Source: REEB426 sp964551975
GTDB lineage: Bacteria > Actinomycetota > Actinomycetes > S36-B12
Length of the DNA: 23,552 nucleotides
NCBI GenBank assembly: GCA_964551975.1
Contig: CAZKFI010000035.1
Location: forward strand, 1 to 23,552
Direction: 5' to 3'
Both the position numbers and the translations under genes were made by a program. Below are positions 7,826 through 16,326 of the stretch, in pieces. Below the pieces are notes generated by a model. That model searched no databases. It had not been told where the DNA came from and saw only the letters and a list, made by a program, of their open reading frames with translations. Within the stretch, counting starts at the first letter, position 1, and every line of letters starts with the position of its first letter.

Positions 7826-9145
7826 ATGCAACCAGACATCACCTGTAAACGCTGCGGCACAGTAACTACCTGGAGCCCTTTCTGCCCAACCTGCGGTGCC
7901 TATCTGGAATTTGCAGGCGACCCTCCATGGACTCCGGAGGAACCAGAGGCCATAACCGGGGTCGTTCCGGCTACTGGGCCCAGCGCAACTCAAGAGGAGA
8001 CCGAACCTGCCTACGGTGTCCTACTCACCACGGACGATGACGCGCAGCAGGCCAGAGGCCATGAGCGGGTTGCCTCCGAGCCAGATGCTGTCGTACCGGC
8101 AGTTCCGATTGGGCATCCGCAAGCTGAACTACCGGGTGAAGCGATCTCGACCCAACGTGTCACCCATGCCATGGCGGTAGACACCCGTACTGTCACGACC
8201 GGTCCAACCCGGCCCTGTGCGGCCTGTCAACACCAGAATGCTGAGTGGCGTGCCTATTGCGAACACTGTGGGGTGGTTCTCCCCGGTGCTGTGCTGGCTC
8301 CCTACCGCTACCAAACCGCACACGACAAGAACCCGTCCCAGCAGAAGTCCGGTCCACAGCGACACGAGTGGCTGAGATGGTCTGCCGTGATCTGTGCCTT
8401 ACTCCTGGTGCTGTTTCTGATCTGGCTCATACTTTTTGGACCTTTGGCCGGCCAAGCGCGTGGACGCATTGTCTTGGCCGCGCAGAACATTTGGGAGTTC
8501 ATCGACCCGACTACCGGCGTGGGCGCCCCCATTAGTGACATCACTGCGAGCAGCAGCTTGCCTGGAACATCTCCCCTCATTCTCGGAGACGGTAACTCGC
8601 GAACATTCTGGTCCAGCAATGCCGAGGCTGACTTTGGAGCCGGAACCAAGATCACCTTCACGTTCAATGACCCGGTGCGAATCGATCGACTTCTGGTCTA
8701 CCCAGGAATTCAAAACGGGCAACTAGATGTTCGTGCCCTCTACACGCCGCGGCAGATCTCCCTGGATCTCGGTAGCGGCCCCATTCAAACTCGTCAACTG
8801 AAGCAAATTCAGGACATTGGCGACTATGAACAACTGGTGGAATTCCCTGAAACGGAGACTTCGTCGGTGACCGTCACCATCGATGCCGTCTATCCGCCAC
8901 GATTTGTGTCCGAGGGCACGACCCTGGGTTCAGTCGCCATTAGTGAACTGGACTTCCTCCAGGTGCCTTCGCTGGATACCGTGCTCAACCCTTCGGTGAA
9001 CAATCTGCTCTCCCCTCCAGGTGGATCATCGGTTCCCTCGGGCCTACCCACCGGTCTTCCTACACCGACGGCAACGGGGTCAACGGGGTCACCCACAGGT
9101 GTGCCTAGCGGGCAGCCCACACCTCAGGGGACCGTCACCCCCTAG
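7826..9145 (+). CDS. Bitopic membrane protein: two zinc ribbons, TM helix, discoidin-like domain (possible eCIS membrane anchor)
   Basis: Residues 1-25 hold one zinc ribbon (Cys7, Cys10, Cys20, Cys23). About 100 Pro/Glu-rich residues follow, then a second ribbon (Cys131, Cys134, Cys145, Cys148). Residues about 185-206 form one transmembrane helix (WSAVICALLLVLFLIWLILF), with basic residues before it, so the ribbons should be cytoplasmic. Residues about 230-380 are a beta-rich, discoidin/NADase-type glycan-binding-like domain (ILGDGNSRTFWSS, then ITFTFNDPVRIDRLLVYPG), and the last 60 residues are Ser/Thr/Pro/Gly-rich. No signal peptide precedes the TM. It follows the gpI-like gene by 14 bases, so it is in the eCIS operon. 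In Streptomyces a membrane protein, CisA, is needed for CIS membrane association and firing; this protein has the layout expected of such a partner. Equivalence to CisA is inference. Confidence 0.82.
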   Translation: MQPDITCKRCGTVTTWSPFCPTCGAYLEFAGDPPWTPEEPEAITGVVPATGPSATQEETEPAYGVLLTTDDDAQQARGHERVASEPDAVVPAVPIGHPQAELPGEAISTQRVTHAMAVDTRTVTTGPTRPCAACQHQNAEWRAYCEHCGVVLPGAVLAPYRYQTAHDKNPSQQKSGPQRHEWLRWSAVICALLLVLFLIWLILFGPLAGQARGRIVLAAQNIWEFIDPTTGVGAPISDITASSSLPGTSPLILGDGNSRTFWSSNAEADFGAGTKITFTFNDPVRIDRLLVYPGIQNGQLDVRALYTPRQISLDLGSGPIQTRQLKQIQDIGDYEQLVEFPETETSSVTVTIDAVYPPRFVSEGTTLGSVAISELDFLQVPSLDTVLNPSVNNLLSPPGGSSVPSGLPTGLPTPTATGSTGSPTGVPSGQPTPQGTVTP

Positions 9146-9186
9146 CCCCACAGCCGTGATCCGAAGCTCAGGGCGATGCTGGACTG

Positions 9187-12100
9187 CTACGCAGTGGTAT
9201 CTCCAGCTAGTGGATCGGCCGGACGTATCGGATCTTCCTTCTCCGGGATGTCACTCGTTGCCGGATCACCTGGTGCCAGCGCATAGCTGGGATCCCAAAG
9301 CACCCTGCGGGCGACCAAGAACTGACCCTTGTCGCTGCGGCCAGTCCCCCAGAATCGATCGATATGGAGAACGTCTCCGCACGCATTCGTGTGGACCATG
9401 AATCCGTCTGCGAGGGCCATCACCACGTGGCGGTAGGTCGCTCCGCCCGTGTCATAGAGCACGAGGTCCCCGGCCGCGATCTTGTCAGGTGCGAGCAGCG
9501 CATAGTGTCGATCCAATGCGATGCCATCCCAAGGCACCATGTTTCGCGTGGAAGGCGCCCACCCCTCACGTGTCAATGGCACGCCAGCACCGTCGGCATA
9601 GGCGCGTGCCACGAATGAGGAACAGTCGAAACGGAAAGGCTCCAGCCGGCCTAGACCCCGACAGGCGTAAGGTGCGCCAAGCTGTCCTAGGGCGTATTTA
9701 ATGGCCAAAGCAGCCTGCGGTGTGGCTGCCTGAGCGACTGAACGTTGGCAGAGTTCAGCGATTCCTACCGCCTGCGATCCGCCACGAAGCGTTCCAGCCG
9801 GAGCATCAACCGGACATCCATCGGCGCCAATGACTGTTTGTGGACCGGCTGCACTTCGCCGCTTCACGGCATCCCTTAACAGCCCCTTGAGGCTCGTGAG
9901 TTGTTGGCGCGCGAGACCCTGCAATACCTCAGCACCCCGTGCCGCATCGGTGGCGATCTCCGCGGCCATGACCGCAGCCTGCTCTTCCTGTTCCTGCGTT
10001 GCCAGCAAGGTGGCCGCACTCATTCCACCCACAGTGACATAGGACATTCCGTTCGTAACTCCCACTGATCGCGGTGCCCCCAGTAGAAGAACGGATTCCA
10101 AGAGGCCACTGACCTCTCCCTGCCGGTACATCGCATTGGCTAGCGCATCCACACGTGCCCTTGCCCCCTCGGCGACGATCCGCTGCTGATCAGCTTGCTG
10201 ACCTAGTGCTAGTGCACGCAGGCTGGCCTCATCCGCCGCCACCCGTGATCCACGTGCCTGTCGTTCTGCCTGCCGAACTGCAACCCGAAGGGACACCACG
10301 TCACCAGGTATGGCTGTGACCCCAGGTGCCCCTTGGCTAGGAACACCCGGCTCCACAGCTTGCTCCTGCGGCTCCGGCTCACCCTGCAAGGTCAACGCAC
10401 GGGCGGCTTTGGTCGACGTTGCACTGACCGTTGGTGACGGGCTGCTGCTCGTGGTGATTCCCGAAGGGCTCGGTGATACAGCGCTCGGTGATACAGCGCT
10501 GGGAGAGTTGGTGCCGGGAAGAGTCGTGGCACAGAACGCTCCTGTGTACCCGGACACCACAGCTCCAGCGACAGCGCGCATTCTGAAGCAGTATTGAATG
10601 GATCCACCCAGACCCGTGATCTGGAAAGCGGTGTCTTGCGCGGATGGTGAGCCGGTGATGTCCGACCAGCCGGTGCCAGCCTGCTGTTGAATCTGGAACC
10701 CGGTAAGCGTGGCCTTTGGGTTACACCCAGAGTCTTTGGCTGTCGGAGAAATCACCGACCAGATCGCCACTACTGCCGACGAACTTAGTGCTGTTGCACT
10801 TGGACTGAGGGGCGGACACGGGGGTAGTGACGTTGTTGGAGTTGCCGAAGCGGTGGGGCTGCTCGGAGTGGATGAGCCGGTGGGCAACGGGGTTGGAGTG
10901 AATTTCTCCTTACCGGATGCCGAACCGGTCGGTGCAACGGTTTGACTACCGCTGGAGTCAGGGCCGGGCGCATCCGTTGGGCCAGGCAGGCTCCCGCTGG
11001 CAGTCCCCGACTCCGTTGGTGCGCCGGAGGCGGAACCTCCGGCGGTCCCCGGCGTTGTCACGCACGCTTGTGGGCTAAACATTGACTGCGCGGACCCAGC
11101 CACAGCGATGATCCGGTAACACGCAGTGATCCCCGGAGGAGCGTTGGCAATGACATATCGAGTCGTTCCCCCAGGAACGTCTGCAACATGCGAACAGTCA
11201 TCGCACAACGGCACGGGCAGGGTTGCAAGTTGCGCGGCCTGATTTGACGACAGGCCGCTAGCCGAAGAACTTGACGCTGTGGGACTGATGGTCGCAGGGT
11301 CTGAGGCCGGACGTTGACCCACTAGTGCCGCCCGGCGCAAGACTGTCGCATCTGATGTGGGTTCAATGCCAGCCACGCTTGGCGGATTGGTGTCAGTGGC
11401 GACCGGAATCGATGCAACTGGCGTTGAAGGCGCAACCGTGATGGTGGCCGTCGCGGTGGCGGTCGCTGTCACCGTTGCGGAAGAGGGAGACGGTGAGGGA
11501 ACGGGGTTGCCGGTGTTGCCAACAGCGTAGATCGAATATCCCGTGGCTCCCGAGGATGGATTCCACGTCAGTAGGACTTGCTGTTGTTCATCGAGTCCGG
11601 CAACGAAACTTTGCGGCACAAGCGGCGAACCATACACAGTGCGCGGTAAGAAGGCATCGATTAGACGCGGTACCAGAAAGGTCGCCACCAGCCCGAGGAG
11701 CAGCAGAAGCAGGGCCATGCGTCCAAAGAATCCGAGGCGAAAGTGAAACAGCGGCCGCTGGATGACCGTCGTGCGTTGCACGCTAGGTTGCACGTCGGTC
11801 AGATCCAACCCCGTGGTCTCATCACGGGCAGCAGTCGTCGTGACGATGAGTCCATGGGTGATCGGAGAACCTAGAAGGTGCACCGGGGCCTTGATTTGCA
11901 GTTTGATCCACGTGGGATCGCCGGGGGGCAACACGACACTGGCGTGAGATAACTTCGCAACGAGTCGTCCCTCAGGATCCGTTGCATGAATCAGGAACGT
12001 GACTGGTGAATTTCCATCATTCATGATTTGCAAGAACATCGTTGCTCTACGGCGAATATCCACGGTTGGGCGCGAGAGCGAAGCCTTGAACTGGTGATAC

Positions 12101-12540
12101 GGCCGCACGGTAACGTCAAACTCACCCACCACACTGTCGGTGTGGTCAACTTCAGACCGAGCGAGGATCCCGATCACGTAGTGGCCAGCTGGCAGCGTGG
12201 GCGACTTCTGAGCCCTGACGACCACCGATGCGCTGCCCTCTTCTCCTGGAAACAGTGAGATTTGATTGGGCAAGATGCTGGTCCACTGAGCTGCAGGTCC
12301 CAGAGTATGTAGTGAGAACGTTTGAACGACAGCACTGATATTGCGCACATTCACACGCAACCGCGCAGGTTGCCCTGGTACCACCTCGATGTGCTCGTCG
12401 CTCAACCACAACAGCATCGAGGATCCAGCCTCGATGATGTGCTCCGGAATATCCGACGAGCCCTTGGATGCCGAGACTCGCTCGGGATCCACACCCTCGG
12501 GCATGGACGGATCAGAACCGCGAGTGCCAGGTCGCTTCAT
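9187..12540 (-). CDS. Large single-pass membrane protein with cytoplasmic Ig-like, external FN3, coiled-coil and NlpC/P60 domains
   Basis: The domain order over 1117 residues is as follows. Two Ig/NEW3-like beta domains occupy about 38-260 (IEVVPGQPARLRVNVRNIS and a second copy). One TM helix lies at about 271-292 (MALLLLLLGLVATFLV), flanked by FHFRLGFFGR, which suggests the N-terminus is inside. An FN3-like domain (about 303-497) is interrupted by a Ser/Thr/Pro insertion, and a second FN3-like domain spans about 575-673. Coiled coil covers about 748-895 and resembles secreted RipA/CwlO endopeptidases (MYRQGEVSGLLESVLLLGAP). NlpC/P60 spans about 940-1065, with a probable triad of Cys973 (FDCSSFV), His1038 (RHVVM) and His1050. 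This should be a peptidoglycan endopeptidase held at the outer membrane face. The gene overlaps the eCIS AAA+ gene by ATGA, so it is part of the injection-system operon. The domain calls are from motifs; the link to eCIS firing is inference. Confidence 0.85.
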   Translation of the reverse strand: MKRPGTRGSDPSMPEGVDPERVSASKGSSDIPEHIIEAGSSMLLWLSDEHIEVVPGQPARLRVNVRNISAVVQTFSLHTLGPAAQWTSILPNQISLFPGEEGSASVVVRAQKSPTLPAGHYVIGILARSEVDHTDSVVGEFDVTVRPYHQFKASLSRPTVDIRRRATMFLQIMNDGNSPVTFLIHATDPEGRLVAKLSHASVVLPPGDPTWIKLQIKAPVHLLGSPITHGLIVTTTAARDETTGLDLTDVQPSVQRTTVIQRPLFHFRLGFFGRMALLLLLLGLVATFLVPRLIDAFLPRTVYGSPLVPQSFVAGLDEQQQVLLTWNPSSGATGYSIYAVGNTGNPVPSPSPSSATVTATATATATITVAPSTPVASIPVATDTNPPSVAGIEPTSDATVLRRAALVGQRPASDPATISPTASSSSASGLSSNQAAQLATLPVPLCDDCSHVADVPGGTTRYVIANAPPGITACYRIIAVAGSAQSMFSPQACVTTPGTAGGSASGAPTESGTASGSLPGPTDAPGPDSSGSQTVAPTGSASGKEKFTPTPLPTGSSTPSSPTASATPTTSLPPCPPLSPSATALSSSAVVAIWSVISPTAKDSGCNPKATLTGFQIQQQAGTGWSDITGSPSAQDTAFQITGLGGSIQYCFRMRAVAGAVVSGYTGAFCATTLPGTNSPSAVSPSAVSPSPSGITTSSSPSPTVSATSTKAARALTLQGEPEPQEQAVEPGVPSQGAPGVTAIPGDVVSLRVAVRQAERQARGSRVAADEASLRALALGQQADQQRIVAEGARARVDALANAMYRQGEVSGLLESVLLLGAPRSVGVTNGMSYVTVGGMSAATLLATQEQEEQAAVMAAEIATDAARGAEVLQGLARQQLTSLKGLLRDAVKRRSAAGPQTVIGADGCPVDAPAGTLRGGSQAVGIAELCQRSVAQAATPQAALAIKYALGQLGAPYACRGLGRLEPFRFDCSSFVARAYADGAGVPLTREGWAPSTRNMVPWDGIALDRHYALLAPDKIAAGDLVLYDTGGATYRHVVMALADGFMVHTNACGDVLHIDRFWGTGRSDKGQFLVARRVLWDPSYALAPGDPATSDIPEKEDPIRPADPLAGDTTA

Positions 12541-14459
12541 CGGCTATCAGCACCTTGCCAAAGCCCAGGGTGAGCAAGCCGGCCCATCTTGCGCCACTCA
12601 CGCTGACCCGCCTCCACAAGATCAGCTGCGGTTATCTGCTCACCTCGACTTGCTGCTAAGTACGCGGCCGTAAGGACAGCCGCCCGAATCGCGCCCCCCG
12701 CCATGGGTATGGCCGCAAGTTCCTGACTTTGGTCAGAAGTCAATGTCAATCCGCAATTCCCCAAACAGGACTGCCAGAGTCTGGCGCGCTCGGACATATC
12801 GGGCTCGGGAAACTCCACGATCGCATCCAGTCGGCGAACGAATGCGGGATCAAGATTCGCGCGAAGATTCGTCGTTAAGATCGCTAAACCGTCAAAGGAT
12901 TCCATGCGTTGGAGCAGATAGGCCACCTCGATATTGGCGTAGCGATCACGAGCATCACTGACCTCCGAGCGCTTTCCGAAGAGCGCATCCGCCTCGTCGA
13001 AGAGCAGGACCCCGTCAGTGTTTTCGACTGCAGAGAAGACGCGATCAAGATTCTTCTCCGTCTCACCGATGTACTTATCGACAACCGTTGCTAGTTCAAC
13101 GCGAAAGAGTGGCACGGCGAGCTCGCCAGCAAGTGCCTCAGCTGCCATCGACTTACCTGTACCTGGAGCTCCGGTGAACAGTGCGGCAACTCCTCGGCCC
13201 CGACCCCCACCGGGGCGCATACCCCACTCGTCAAGAACCAGCCCCCGGTAGCGCACACGCGCAGCGAGGTCGCTAAGTTCCTGGCGAGGTTGAGCATCAA
13301 GCACCAGGTCAGCGAGACCGAATGCAGGCGTGATCTGCTGAACGAGTCCATGTCGCATGGAGCTGAGCCGATGTCCTGAGGTGCTTTTCTGCGTGATTCG
13401 CTCGTGAATTCCTCGCGGCTCTAGGTGTGTAATTGCTTCAGCCATTGCGTCACCGTCGGGTGGTGCGCCCAGCGCACGCCACCACGATCGACGCTGACTC
13501 ACTGTGGGTAGCGCAAGAGTAATCTCCGACCCAGCCCATTCAGGTACCGAGCTCCGCAGGTCGACCACGCATACCGCTGGCAAGCCGGCCTCGACTATTT
13601 GACGTAGCGCCAGCGTCAACGTTTCCCCACTCATGCCGCGGCAATCAAATACCAATGCACGCTCACTCAACGAGCATTCGCGTACTGCCGCAAGCACTAT
13701 GTTTGCAACGTCATCGCCATGAATCAAGGAGCCATCAACGACGATCGGATCGAGCTCAGTCCAACGTCGTCCTAGTCGAATCGACTGCTCCTGCCAGGCG
13801 CAGCCTGAGCGGGTTCGCAGCAATGTTGGCCATGTGACCTCTGGTAGATCTGGCAGAAGCTCTTCGCCCAGCACAGCTGGTGCCGGGGCGAGCACACCCT
13901 GCAAGAGCGGATCAATGTGGTCCCCTCCCAAGAGGAAATCCGTTACCCGTTCAGGAACGACGAGGGTACGACTGAGCAGGGGGCGATCGTTCTGTCGCAA
14001 CTCAATCAATCCCAAGCGCCGCAAGGGCGCATTGGCATTGAGACGAGCCCGAGCCTGCGGGTCATCCACATGCGCACCGGCAAGCAGGAGTGCCGTCGCA
14101 ACCATAGGCCCCCGACTTTCAACCTCATTGTTGAGCACTATGAAGAAGTGCTCAAAACGCGGCTGAATACTCACTGCTGATGCGATCAGCAGTAACGAAA
14201 GATCAACGTCAGTGAGTCCCAGGGGGCGCGCCAGCTGCCGAAGAGGGGCAGGTAGGTCGTCGTAGGTGACAACGTCAGGTTCCGGTGGAGCGGTGCGTGC
14301 ATCACGGACTATCAGCGACGGAGGGAAGTAGAGGCCGCGCTGCGTATCATCCACGTCGCCATCGGCACGGCGATCTTCCACAATCCTTGCTACGCGCTCG
14401 GCTAAGGAATCCAGCGCCTGCCTCATCCGCACCTGGGGGCTGAGGTCGGGGGAATTCAT
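12537..14459 (-). CDS. eCIS AAA+ ATPase (Afp15/Pvc15 type)
   Basis: At 640 residues it is a cytoplasmic ATPase found in nearly all eCIS loci, where it is needed for assembly or cargo loading. The C-terminal AAA+ module has Walker A GAPGTGKS (430-437), a KYIGETEKNLDRVF loop and helix, Walker B LLFDEADALFGKRSEV (485-500), sensor 1 TTN (529-531) and an arginine pair (542-543) in PAFVRRLD. Residues 1-200 are a helical N-domain. Residues 210-330 look like a degenerate Rossmann-type region without a P-loop (FDCRGMSGETLTLALRQIV), as is common in this family. The start is ATG, overlapping the cap-gene stop (ATGA), and its own stop overlaps the hydrolase gene. The family assignment is secure; its exact action in this system is unknown. 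Confidence 0.94.
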   Translation of the reverse strand: MNSPDLSPQVRMRQALDSLAERVARIVEDRRADGDVDDTQRGLYFPPSLIVRDARTAPPEPDVVTYDDLPAPLRQLARPLGLTDVDLSLLLIASAVSIQPRFEHFFIVLNNEVESRGPMVATALLLAGAHVDDPQARARLNANAPLRRLGLIELRQNDRPLLSRTLVVPERVTDFLLGGDHIDPLLQGVLAPAPAVLGEELLPDLPEVTWPTLLRTRSGCAWQEQSIRLGRRWTELDPIVVDGSLIHGDDVANIVLAAVRECSLSERALVFDCRGMSGETLTLALRQIVEAGLPAVCVVDLRSSVPEWAGSEITLALPTVSQRRSWWRALGAPPDGDAMAEAITHLEPRGIHERITQKSTSGHRLSSMRHGLVQQITPAFGLADLVLDAQPRQELSDLAARVRYRGLVLDEWGMRPGGGRGRGVAALFTGAPGTGKSMAAEALAGELAVPLFRVELATVVDKYIGETEKNLDRVFSAVENTDGVLLFDEADALFGKRSEVSDARDRYANIEVAYLLQRMESFDGLAILTTNLRANLDPAFVRRLDAIVEFPEPDMSERARLWQSCLGNCGLTLTSDQSQELAAIPMAGGAIRAAVLTAAYLAASRGEQITAADLVEAGQREWRKMGRLAHPGLWQGADSR

Positions 14460-15136
14460 GACTCAGGTTCCGCGGTTGGGCGCGTACGAGTTCGCAGCCC
14501 TGTCTCGGGATGCCGCGGGGATCGACCACGAACGCTCTCTGCTCTTGCCGGTTGTTCGGTGTCGCTGATTCGTACGACGGGTGGTTGCGTCTGTGGCGGA
14601 CCTGCAGGCATCGGAGTCCCTGCTGGGAAGGGGACGATCACGGTCACGGAAATCGAGGGTCGGTAGTCGGAACCAAGTGACGACCACAGTTCTGTCGCCA
14701 TACGCTCGGTGAACAAGGGTCCGCCGACACGCAACCGCACTGGGTATCCAGCCTGGATCTGCTCAGCCAGTTGCCCAGTACTAAAGCGTTCGAGAAGGAA
14801 GTCACTGCGCAGCAGCGCAACGAGCGCAGAGCCGAGCAGCCGGTGCTCATCTTCGACCGTGGCGGCCCATGCGGTCAGGACGTAGGTCAGGGCGTAGTAC
14901 CTCGGGTGGGGCTGCCTAGAGGTGACCTGGCCGTCATCGTTACGCACATCGATCGGATCGACTCGACGAAGCTCCAGATTCTCGCGGATATCGGCCAGGA
15001 AGAGGTTGAGCCCAGGAGCCGTACGACGGCCAGACCACTCCTTGTTTGGGGCATCGAGATCAACCCGAACGCTTTGGCCGGGGAAGGTGTCTGCGGCCAG
15101 TAACGCCCGCAGGCTCTCGTCCACGTCGGCGAGCAC
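14456..15136 (-). CDS. DUF4255 (Pvc16_N) tube terminator/cap protein
   Basis: At 226 residues it matches the Afp16/Pvc16 family, which caps the distal end of the tube and sheath and fixes particle length. Family features are the opening LADVDESLRALL, PGLNLFLADIREN near residues 41-53, RYYALTYVLTAWA near 79-91, LLGSALVALL, and LWSSLGSDYRPSISVTVIV near 151-169. The last 50 residues are Pro/Arg/Thr-rich and probably disordered. The GTG start at 15136 is chosen because GAGGG lies 6 bases upstream (plus-strand bases 15143-15147) and the conserved helix begins right after it. It lies 91 bases downstream of the SepH-like gene on the same strand and overlaps the AAA+ gene by ATGA. Confidence 0.9.
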   Translation of the reverse strand: MLADVDESLRALLAADTFPGQSVRVDLDAPNKEWSGRRTAPGLNLFLADIRENLELRRVDPIDVRNDDGQVTSRQPHPRYYALTYVLTAWAATVEDEHRLLGSALVALLRSDFLLERFSTGQLAEQIQAGYPVRLRVGGPLFTERMATELWSSLGSDYRPSISVTVIVPFPAGTPMPAGPPQTQPPVVRISDTEQPARAESVRGRSPRHPETGLRTRTRPTAEPES

Positions 15137-15142
15137 GATCTG

Positions 15143-15147
15143 CCCTC
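15143..15147 (-). promoter_or_regulatory. Shine-Dalgarno of the cap gene
   Basis: GAGGG on the minus strand, 6 bases before the GTG at 15136. It supports this GTG as the start of the DUF4255 protein. Confidence 0.6.
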
Positions 15148-15227
15148 GTATCCGTTGACATCAGGACCCCTTATGGTAACCCTGAATGAGGGCGCCGAAC
15201 CGCATACTCCGCGGCGCGTCACGCTGG

Positions 15228-16085
15228 TTACCTGGGCGGCGGTAGTTCGCCTGGTGACCTAGCGACAATCCTTGGCGCTGGTCTGGGCTCAGGTTCTGGC
15301 GTGGGCTCCGGCGTGGGCTCTGGCTCCGGTTCAGGCTCCGGCGTGGGCTCTGGCTCCGGTTCAGGCTCCGGCGTGGGCTCTGGCTCCGGTTCCGGACGTG
15401 GCAGCGCGGTGACGGTTGCCGGTGGGGTTGGCACGACCGTGAGGCGTCGCGCTGCGGCTCGCGCGATCGCTGTCGGACGCTCCGCTTCTTCCTCGAGTGC
15501 GGAAACTCCTGCAGCTGCCGTGGCAATGAACTCCCACTCGTCGCCTGGTTCCGATTGAGGGGGTACTCGTACGCTCTCTGCCCTGCGGAGGTCCTCCCAG
15601 TCATCCATGGGGCGAGAGCGCATGCGTGGCAGTGGGAGCGTCAAAGTCTGGTGTCGCACGAGTTCATCGAGGCTCACATCGCTTGCGCCGAGCAACCAGC
15701 GAGCGGCCTCGTCGAGATCGTGCAGGCTCTTGACGCGTGGATCGAACGCCCATGAGGCCCGCACCGTCGCAACGCCGACGGGCAGGATGACCGACACCAC
15801 CCAACGTCCATCCGGCCGCCGCCAGGAATCCCATTCGAGGCCATGGACAGGGAGTCGTGCGGCAAAGCAGGACGCCTGTACCGCCTCCCCCAGCGTCGTC
15901 TCCCCATCCTCGGTTCGAACTGGAGCATCCTGAGCCGCAGCCGCGATAAAGGCTCGCTCGGCCAACAACGGCGCAGCGAAGCGCTGGATCTTCTCGAGGG
16001 GCCACCCAACTTCGTCCACAAGTTCTTCGGGGGTAGCGCCCATTCTGATTCGCGCCTGTAATTCCTTTGGGCTCAGCGGATCCAC
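15228..16085 (-). CDS. sepH: SepH-like (DUF3071) protein, shortened N-terminus, Pro/Glu repeat tail
   Basis: A 285-residue protein. SepH is an actinobacterial FtsZ-binding protein that stimulates filament assembly through a helix-turn-helix in DUF3071. Here residues 4-44 carry that motif (LSPKELQARIRMGATPEELV, then EKIQRFAAPLLAERAF), followed by LGEAV, LEWDSWRRPDGRWVVSV, SWAFDPR and EARWLLG, closely following the SepH pattern. From memory, canonical SepH has about 55 more N-terminal residues (a small beta domain). Here a stop lies 17 codons upstream in frame, and GGGGAGGG 3 to 4 bases before the GTG supports starting at 16085. The C-terminal third is Glu/Pro repeats. It lies upstream of the cap gene in the same direction. 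Family call is strong; whether it is the main SepH of the cell or an eCIS-linked paralogue cannot be told here. Confidence 0.82.
   Translation of the reverse strand: MDPLSPKELQARIRMGATPEELVDEVGWPLEKIQRFAAPLLAERAFIAAAAQDAPVRTEDGETTLGEAVQASCFAARLPVHGLEWDSWRRPDGRWVVSVILPVGVATVRASWAFDPRVKSLHDLDEAARWLLGASDVSLDELVRHQTLTLPLPRMRSRPMDDWEDLRRAESVRVPPQSEPGDEWEFIATAAAGVSALEEEAERPTAIARAAARRLTVVPTPPATVTALPRPEPEPEPTPEPEPEPEPTPEPEPEPEPTPEPTPEPEPRPAPRIVARSPGELPPPR
15299..15394. repeat. 30-bp tandem repeat coding a Glu/Pro tail
   Basis: About three copies of a 30-bp unit (clear copies at 15311-15340 and 15341-15370, a partial third to about 15394) inside the SepH-like gene. Read on the minus strand, each unit adds ten residues of Pro-Glu/Thr-Pro pattern. 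The plus strand shows a GlySer-rich shadow reading frame that is not a gene. Confidence 0.9.
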
Positions 16086-16326
16086 GGACCCTCCCCGAAC
16101 ACCACAGGGTGCGCAGCCCGCATGGCAGGCAACCTACCGTCCGCCGGCCAACGCATTCGAGACCTATGCTGGCCAGGTGCGCTGGCTTTTGGACTCATCA
16201 GACCCGAGCCGTTCCTGGCACCCCCAGTTTGCCCCGGCCTGCCGGCTGGCCCGAGGTTGCAGTTTCGTCGATCTGCGCACCGGACTAGGCGTTGATAGGC
16301 TCCGGCAGTCCTAAGGAGGCCTCCCA
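16086..16326. other. Divergent intergenic region between the eCIS and cox modules
   Basis: A 241-bp gap between two divergently transcribed genes, so it should hold promoters in both directions. On the plus strand a TAGGCT at 16296-16301 resembles an actinobacterial -10 box, but no good -35 sits 16-18 bases upstream. I see no operator palindrome, riboswitch or RNA gene. No missing SepH N-terminus is recognisable in the minus-strand frames I examined. Confidence 0.4.
16313..16319 (+). promoter_or_regulatory. Strong Shine-Dalgarno for the 82-residue gene
   Basis: AAGGAGG, 7 bases before the ATG at 16327. It is the main reason to accept the small gene that follows as real. Confidence 0.75.

Noticed and set aside
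9146..9186. Terminator between the convergent eCIS operons
   Set aside because: The 41-bp gap shows no clear stem-loop with a T-run, so none is called.
10471..10500. Two 15-bp direct repeats with an AGCGCT palindrome, as a possible binding site
   Set aside because: They encode a repeated Ser-Ala-Val-Ser-Pro linker in the hydrolase gene and are best explained as coding low complexity.
14644..15222. Alternative minus-strand frames over the cap gene start
   Set aside because: Only the frame from the GTG at 15136 carries the DUF4255 features and the ATGA overlap with the ATPase gene.
15301..15558. Plus-strand Gly/Ser-rich reading frame
   Set aside because: It is the antisense of the Pro/Glu repeat in the SepH-like gene and has no ribosome binding site.
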